Part shown: positions 57,840-64,000 of the stretch, piece after piece
Layout of the letters: each line of letters starts with the position of its first letter
Position numbering within the stretch: position 1 is the stretch's first letter
NCBI GenBank assembly: GCA_964019155.1
Contig: OZ025243.1
Location: 14,792,261 to 14,856,260, forward strand
Length of the DNA: 64,000 bases
Source: Osedax fenrisi
Lineage: Eukaryota; Annelida; Polychaeta; Sabellida; Siboglinidae
Reading direction: 5' to 3'
Notes under the pieces: generated by a model
Database searches by the model: none
Told to the model about the DNA's origin: nothing
Seen by the model: the letters and a program-made list of their open reading frames with translations, nothing else
Translations under genes and position numbers: made by a program

Positions 57840-59270
57840 ATTTAAAATACTATATTAATTAATAATTATAAAAATAATATATAATTAATAATTAATAATA
57901 TACAATTAATTGTTATTAATTAATAATAAGTATTGATAAATAAGTATTAATTAGTAAATTATAATTGAATAATTATTAGAATAATATATAAATAATAATT
58001 AATAATATACAATTAATTATTATTACTTAATACTTATAATTGAATAATAGTATACATAGTATAATATTTATTTGTATAGTATATACTTAATATACCATAT
58101 ATGGTTACACGAATATCTGTGTATGTACATCGTACACTGTACACATGTTTTTATATGTGAATATATATGAATAGTAATCAAGCAAGCATTGTATAATTAT
58201 AATCCCTTGCTGACCTAGATAACTTTGTGAATAGTAAATTATCTTAAGATTATTATTCATGTTTCACTGAGTCATAGTTAAATATAGAATATTCACATAA
58301 CTTATAAGTTATAGCGCTATAGCGCGTAATAATTATTAATAGAATAATATAATAGAATAATATATAAATAATAATTACTAATATACAATTAATTATTATT
58401 ACTAAAAAATTATTATTGATAAATAATTATTAAGATAATATATAATTAATAATTATTAATATATATAATTAAGTGTTATTAATTAATAATAAGTATTGAT
58501 AAATAATTATTAATTAGTAAATTATAATTGAATAATTATTAGAATAATATATAAATAATAATTAATAATATACAATGAATTATTATTACTTAATAATTAT
58601 AATTGAATAATAGTATACATAGTATAATATTTATTTGTATATTATATACTTAATATACCATATATGGTTACACGCATATATGTGTATGTACGACGTACAC
58701 TGTACATATGTTTTTATATGTGAATATAAATGCATAGTAATCAAGCAAGCATTGTATAATTATAATCCCTTGCTGACCTAGATAACTGTGTGCATAGTAA
58801 ATTATCTTATGATCATTATTCATGTTTCGTGAGTCGACTATGAGCATAGTTAAATATAGAATATGATATAAGCGTAATAATTATTATAATAATATATAAA
58901 TAATAATTACTAATATACAATTAATTATTAATATTAACAAATTATCATTGATAAATAATTATTAAGATAATATATAATTAATAATTATTAATATATAATT
59001 AAGTGTTATTAGTTAATGATAAGTATTAATAAATAATTATTAATTAGTAAATTAAAATTGAATAATTATTAAAATAATATATAATTAATAATTATTAATA
59101 TATACTTAATTGTTATTAATTAATAATACGTATTGGTATATGATTATTAAAATAATATATAATTAATAATAAGTATTGATAAATAATTATTAATTAGTAA
59201 ATTAGAATTGAATAATTAATAATTATTAAAATACTATATAATTAATAAGTAATAATTTTACAGCACTAAT
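57840..59270. repeat. AT-rich tandem duplication, about 564-bp period
   Basis: TAATTAATAATTATTA-type sequence with a duplicated unique block: TACCATATATGGTTACAC at about 58092 and 58656, and CAAGCAAGCATTGTATAATT with CCCTTGCTGACCTAGATAAC in each unit. A third, partial repeat lacks the unique block (about 58900-59270). No gene. Confidence 0.8.
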
Positions 59271-59278
59271 GTATATAC

Positions 59279-59319
<41 letters not shown>

Positions 59320-60140
59320 ATCATATTATTAATAGTTGTATGTTATCTATAGATATTATAATTATAACTTATACACATATTCCCATATAATAATGTTTAT
59401 ATTATATATTTATACATATTATAATATTTATTTGTATATAATATACTTACTTTAATATTTGTATACTATATATATATAATATATATTATATATTATAATA
59501 AATAAGTTATATTAAATGATCAAAATAATAATGTATTTATTGTAAAATTCTAGGTTTTAAAGATTGTTATTAATTTGTATTTGCCTAGTTGTAAACCAGT
59601 TGTAATTTTATAATAATGCATAATACATATTTACCCATGTTAAAATTAATTTGACACTTTGATATTATATATAATATATAGTATAATATAGTATAATATA
59701 GTATAATATTAATATGATTTTTTCATAAATTTCTAAAAAAAATGCCTTATGTTAAAATATTATGTTTTAATATATTTTTGTAAATAGTTTTACAAAATTG
59801 AGTAAAAATGGCTTATATTAAAATATTAAGTTTAATTACTAATTATATATACGACTTGAATGCCGATTTATAATATACATGTAGTACTAATGGTATATGT
59901 ATATTATAACAGGATATGTTACTACTTATTAAATTATTACTGCAGTAAACACATTAATTTTGAATATATTTAAATTACTACTGGTATATGTATGCAAGGT
60001 TATGCATTGTTATACAATTACAACTGAGCAACAACATATTAATAACAATCTTTAAAACCTAAATTTGTACTATAAATACATTATTATTTTGAATATTTAA
60101 TATCAATTATTGATTATAATATATAAATTATAAAATATAA

Positions 60141-60226
<86 letters not shown>
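60141..60226. repeat. (AT)n microsatellite
   Basis: More than 80 bp of TA dinucleotides, the longest in the window. Confidence 0.92.
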
Positions 60227-60230
<4 letters not shown>

Positions 60231-60344
60231 TCAAACTATAAAATTAAGTATATTATATACAAATAAATATTATAAAATTACAACTGGATTACAACTGCGT
60301 TTTAGTACATCCCATAATATTAATATATAATTATGCATAAAGGA

Positions 60345-60377
60345 CATAGAGCTAGAGAGGTTTTCTCTAGCTCTATG
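60345..60377. repeat. Hairpin, 14-bp stem
   Basis: CATAGAGCTAGAGA pairs perfectly with TCTCTAGCTCTATG across a short loop. The second copy of the surrounding repeat keeps only the right arm (about 60928-60942). Confidence 0.85.
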
Positions 60378-60811
60378 ATAAAGGATAACACTTAACAATT
60401 ATATAAGTATATATGTTTATATTTAACAATAAGATTATTATATTACCTTATTAAATCAACTCGTAGTATATATGATATATAATCTAAATATTGGTAAGTT
60501 GTCTTTAAAGGAAGTAGAATAAAAGGAAGTATATATATAAGGAAATAAATAAACAATACCGTTGATTTCAATTTTCGCGCCATACACAATAACCTGCGCA
60601 TTGGATGATGCAATGGGTGATGCAATGGGCGACGCCCTTTGGGCGTGTCTTGTCGTAACGCTTCATTTCACACGTAATCACGACATGTATGCTATAATAC
60701 AATCTTGTTATGCTCTGTACATCTATTTATAGATAAGTGGTAGAACAACTATATAATATCTATGTATATCTATAATATATGTGTGTATGTTTGTGTGTGT
60801 ATCTGTGCGTG

Positions 60812-60864
<53 letters not shown>

Positions 60865-61164
60865 TATACTATACTATAGTATCAAAGTATAAAATTAAGT
60901 ATATTATATACAAATACATATTAGGTTTTCTCTAGCTCTATGATAAAGGATAACACCTATCAATTATATATGTTATATTTTTATATTTAACAATACTATT
61001 TTATATTACCTTATTAAATCAACTTGTAATAAACAATCTAAATATTGATAAATTGTCAATATAGGAAGTTTAATACATAGGAAGAATTAGCAAATAATGA
61101 AGTAATTAATCAATACCGTTAATATCAATTTTCGCGCTAAACACAATTTCCACAATAACACACT

Positions 61165-61201
61165 CATCGATATAAAGAAAGTAACTTTCTTTATATCGAT
61201 G
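61165..61201. repeat. Palindrome, 18-bp arms
   Basis: CATCGATATAAAGAAAGT and ACTTTCTTTATATCGATG are perfect complements separated by one A. Confidence 0.9.
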
Positions 61202-61734
61202 AACACACTTACCTGCGCACTGGGTGTGGTGGGTGACGCAATTAGAGTGACTTTTCGTAATGCTTCATTTCATACAGTATTTACGACATGTATGATATAA
61301 TACATTCGTGGAATGCTACGAACCTCTATTTATAGATATGTAGTAGAAAAACTAGAAAATATCTAATATTTATTGCGTATATGTATTAATACGTATTAAT
61401 CATATTATTTATAGTTATTTTACCTAATTATATCTTATATACATATTCCATTATAATAATGTATATTTACAAACTAATGAACTAATTAGTTCATTAGTGC
61501 ATTAGTACTTTAATGTGGGATGTGAAATAAATCACAGAAATATTAAACAGAAATAAGTGTATAAATTAACACTAATAGATTGTATATATATATATATGTT
61601 TGTGATTGTGTGTATGTGTGTGCGTGTGTATATATTATACAATTATATTGATATATAATTCTATTAATAATAATTATTATTGATAATAGATATATTTTAT
61701 AAAATATAATATTTCACAATAGATATCGCTGTTG

Positions 61735-62000
61735 TAATATCCAATGTATTTATTTGACGTATACAATTGTATATATTAATATACAAATTTGAATATATAT
61801 TGAATACATATATTAATGATATCCAAAGTGTTTGTTTGACCTATAAAATATACAAAATTGGAACATACATTGAATACATAATATATTCATATCCAAAGTG
61901 TTTATTTTACCTATAAAATATACAAAATTGGAACATATATTGCATAAATAAAATAATTATATCCAAAGTGTTTATTTGACCCATAATATATACACTGGTG
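61735..62000. repeat. Right subterminal tandem array of the 8-kb element
   Basis: Four copies of an ATCCAAAGTGTTTATTTGAC / ACAAAATTGGAACATATATT unit start near 61739, 61821, 61891 and 61961 (periods 82, 70, 70). The unit differs from the left array, although GGAACnT is shared. Confidence 0.85.
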
Positions 62001-62051
62001 GAACGTTGTTATATATGTTACGTTGACGCGCAACGCGTTTGGTTGCTTGGG

Positions 62052-63700
62052 CAACTCAATTGTTGCATTATCAGAAAGAGTAGGGACTCCTAAAATGTAT
62101 ACCAGCATGCATACTTATTCTGATTGTTCAACTAAATTAATATATAAAAACGGAGTATCACATAATATACCAGTCAATCGTCGAGTAAAACAAGGTTTCC
62201 CAATCTCTCCGGCTCTTTTTAACTCTATTATAGATTATGTAACTGATAATATGCAATGTAATATTAATTTACAAGGAAATAGTATACTATTGTATACAAT
62301 AAGCCATATGACATTTGCAGACTGGTTTTATTTGCGAAAGATGATGTAATGATGCAAAATCAAGTTTATCATGTTTTATTTTAACTAACTCAATGTGGGT
62401 TAAACGTTAACAAGTCAAAATGCGCTACTTTTAATATAATTATTAACCCAAAGAAAAAACAATGGATATGTAACCAATATTTTATATCTATTGATAATTC
62501 TACAATTAAAGCGTTAAATATAGAAGACTCTTAGAGATATATTGGCATCAACATTAGCGCTTTGGATAATACAATTAATTCAATTAATGATGACCTCACA
62601 TCGAAACTTTTGGCAATCTCTAAATCAATTCTAAAACCCAAAAAAAATGTTATGCTTAAAAATCATCTAATTCCAAATATGCTGCATACCTTGACTTTCT
62701 CTAACGTATATTTAAAAAAGATTTCATCTATTTGAAGGAATAATGACACTATTATTCAAACTATTTCCGATAGCGTTATTCTAAAATAGTCTACACCTAT
62801 ATCATACGATGAATACACGTTTTTTGATAACACGTCCATAAATAAATATAATTCAATATATTTATTTAATTCTGTCGAAGGTAAGGGATTAGCATTAGGC
62901 ACGCATAGTCCTTTTATCAATAGTTGGTAACTTCTCCTATAAAGATGTTTTCTGATCGTGATTTTGTATATATGGTAAAGCTTAAACACGTTCTAATGTA
63001 TACACATTACAGATGTAGACGAATATTTCCAAGTATAAATAAAACTGCTTAAGGTTTGAGGGTGCAATTAATGATATGAGTGCCTAAATCACATTATGTA
63101 AACCTGTCGATTTAATTATAATAACATTATTCACAGGAATAATTACGTTAACGATCTATTAATCACTCTACTGAATAAGTACACATTTAAAACTATACTA
63201 GAACCACACATATGAACCCAATTTGACTTACGAAAACCCGACTTACTGGCATATATGTATACAGAAATGATATTGTTTATATTATAGATACGCAGATTTC
63301 AACTGATAAAATATATACTGATACCAATACGGACACAAAACTGACTAATATAACACACCTGGAATACTCTGTTACGTTAAACAACTTACCTGTGCAAAGC
63401 AGGCTTTTAAGATTCAAATTAAGATTATTGTAAGAACTGGCGTGGCATACCCTCCTACCTAACATCTAAAGCAATATATTCGTTAGGCCTGAGGAAGCAT
63501 GATATTACGCTACGCAGTATTCGTGTTATGACAGGCAGTCTAAATAGTTATCGTAAATACTGCTACAATGGTTTATCGTAAAATCCTTAATTATCTAGCC
63601 TCTCCCTTGCCTGCTTCGTCATATTTGTATTAATATGTTTTACGTTAATAAATGGGATAATTGGCTCTAGTTATTAACCATTGTCCGAAAAAAATATATA
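62052..63700 (+). pseudogene. R2-like LINE relic, copy C, 3' part
   Basis: Resumes at CAACTCAATTGTTGC with NSIVALSERVGTPKMYTSMH, VNRRVKQGFPISPALFNSII and DYVTDNMQCNINLQGNSILL. The RLE-like DIVYIIDTQISTD block lies near 63265-63310 and the relic ends in an A-rich tract. The thumb block seen in copies A and B (IRSFIRRWLRLP) is deleted near 62715. Inactive. Confidence 0.78.
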
Positions 63701-63769
63701 TATATATATTAATAATAATATTTATTAGAAGAATTTTAATAATTTGTATATACATGTGTATATACAAAT

Positions 63770-64000
63770 TAACAAGTGAATAACCCAGCTAACAGTAACA
63801 GCTTCATAATAGCAACATAATAGCATATATAATAGCGTTTAATGTTTACATTATAATGTTATTATAATTAAGCATATATGCTATTATTCTGCTATTATGT
63901 TGCAATTAAATGTCTAATATGCAATTATTATGCTGCTATTAATGTTAAAAGTATATTATACTGCTATTATGTTGCTATTCTAATAATAGCAACATAATAG
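63770..64000. repeat. AATAGC inverted-repeat element, 3' of R2-like relic, copy C
   Basis: Counterpart of 29938-30175. It reaches the window edge inside the inverted GCTATTATGTTGCTATTC part. Confidence 0.75.

Larger units (their letters stand above)
60228..61345. repeat. Two-copy direct repeat inside the 8-kb element
   Basis: Sequence from about 60228 to 60760 is repeated at about 60885-61345: AGTATCAAA, AAAATTAAGTATATTATATA, CTCTATGATAAAGGATAACA, ATCAATTTTCGCGC-like, GCTTCATTT, TTTATAGATA. The copies are split by GTGTGT and (AT)n tracts (60780-60862). Copy 1 carries a 14-bp-stem hairpin, and copy 2 carries a different 18-bp-arm palindrome. Confidence 0.75.
54095..62051. mobile_element. 7957-bp TIR element without recognisable transposase
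   Basis: The left end CCCAAGCAACCA and, reverse-complemented, the right end CCCAAGCAACCA are identical over 12 bp. Further matching blocks follow (AACGTAACAT, GTTCCAC). CA is duplicated (54093-54094, 62052-62053), and R2-like sequence joins seamlessly across it: CTCACAACTCAATTG occurs intact in copy B near 28270. Subterminal tandem arrays lie at both ends. The interior is AT-rich and repetitive, holds a nested TIR element, and has no long ORF. Superfamily is not assigned; it is either a large non-autonomous element or one whose genes have decayed. Confidence 0.85.
49117..64000. repeat. Macro-repeat unit, copy C (incomplete)
   Basis: Third direct copy. It starts at TAGACCTAAGTTGTTACCTA and follows the A/B order through the leader, tRNA-like sequence, CR1-like relic and R2-like relic. 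It is broken by the 7957-bp TIR element and continues past the window within the AATAGC repeat (63961-64000 matches 30126-30165). Confidence 0.88.

Overview
The window is non-coding, very AT-rich eukaryotic DNA built almost entirely of repeats. It looks like an invertebrate animal genome: there are relics of several LINE lineages (CR1/L2-like, RTE-like, an R2-like lineage with a restriction-like endonuclease, and one with an RNase H), MITE-like inverted-repeat elements, (AT)n tracts and AT-rich satellites. Nothing looks prokaryotic: there are no operons and no dense coding. I could not place the species more closely. No conventional host gene is supported; the longest open frame (956 aa) is retrotransposon endonuclease-reverse transcriptase.

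Layout. (1) 1-8573: AT-rich DNA with several MITE-like elements that have TA duplications and GGGGAAAG-type ends, a LINE relic (3730-4322), and a 15-bp-unit minisatellite that contains a large inverted-repeat block (5129-6620). (2) 8574 to the end: direct tandem copies of one large unit, about 15.3-15.4 kb after recent insertions are removed. Copy A is 8574-24385, copy B is 24386-49116, and copy C is 49117-64000 (incomplete). Order inside a unit: conserved palindrome-bearing leader; tRNA-like A/B-box sequence; CR1-like LINE relic (-); R2-like LINE relic (+) next to an AATAGC-rich inverted repeat; about 4 kb of AT-rich ~31-bp satellite; a 61-codon open frame (-); (CACATA)n; a moderately GC region; a second CR1-like relic (-) that carries a TTA-flanked MITE; conserved AT-rich DNA.

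The copies act as natural filled-site/empty-site controls for one another, so insertions can be dated relative to the duplication. Copy A has a private GC-rich RNase H-LINE fragment (19578-20068). Copy B has a 454-bp TIR element (36260-36713), a 1266-bp CACTG-ended element packed with alternating AAACCCTTTA/TAAAGGGTTT motifs (39301-40566), and a CR1/L2-like LINE (41357-48960) which was itself interrupted by a nearly intact RTE-like LINE (44758-48056). Copy C has a 214-bp LINE fragment (50335-50548), a 1.0-kb LINE fragment (52368-53374), and a 7957-bp TIR element (54095-62051) that splits the R2-like relic and contains a nested element with an 8-bp duplication (55165-56718).

The notable biology is the tandem macro-unit and its layered insertions, the motif-packed CACTG element, the large non-coding TIR element, and the minisatellite whose centre is inverted between long inverted repeats. 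All calls are by eye. Homology statements rest on recognised motifs, not on searches.
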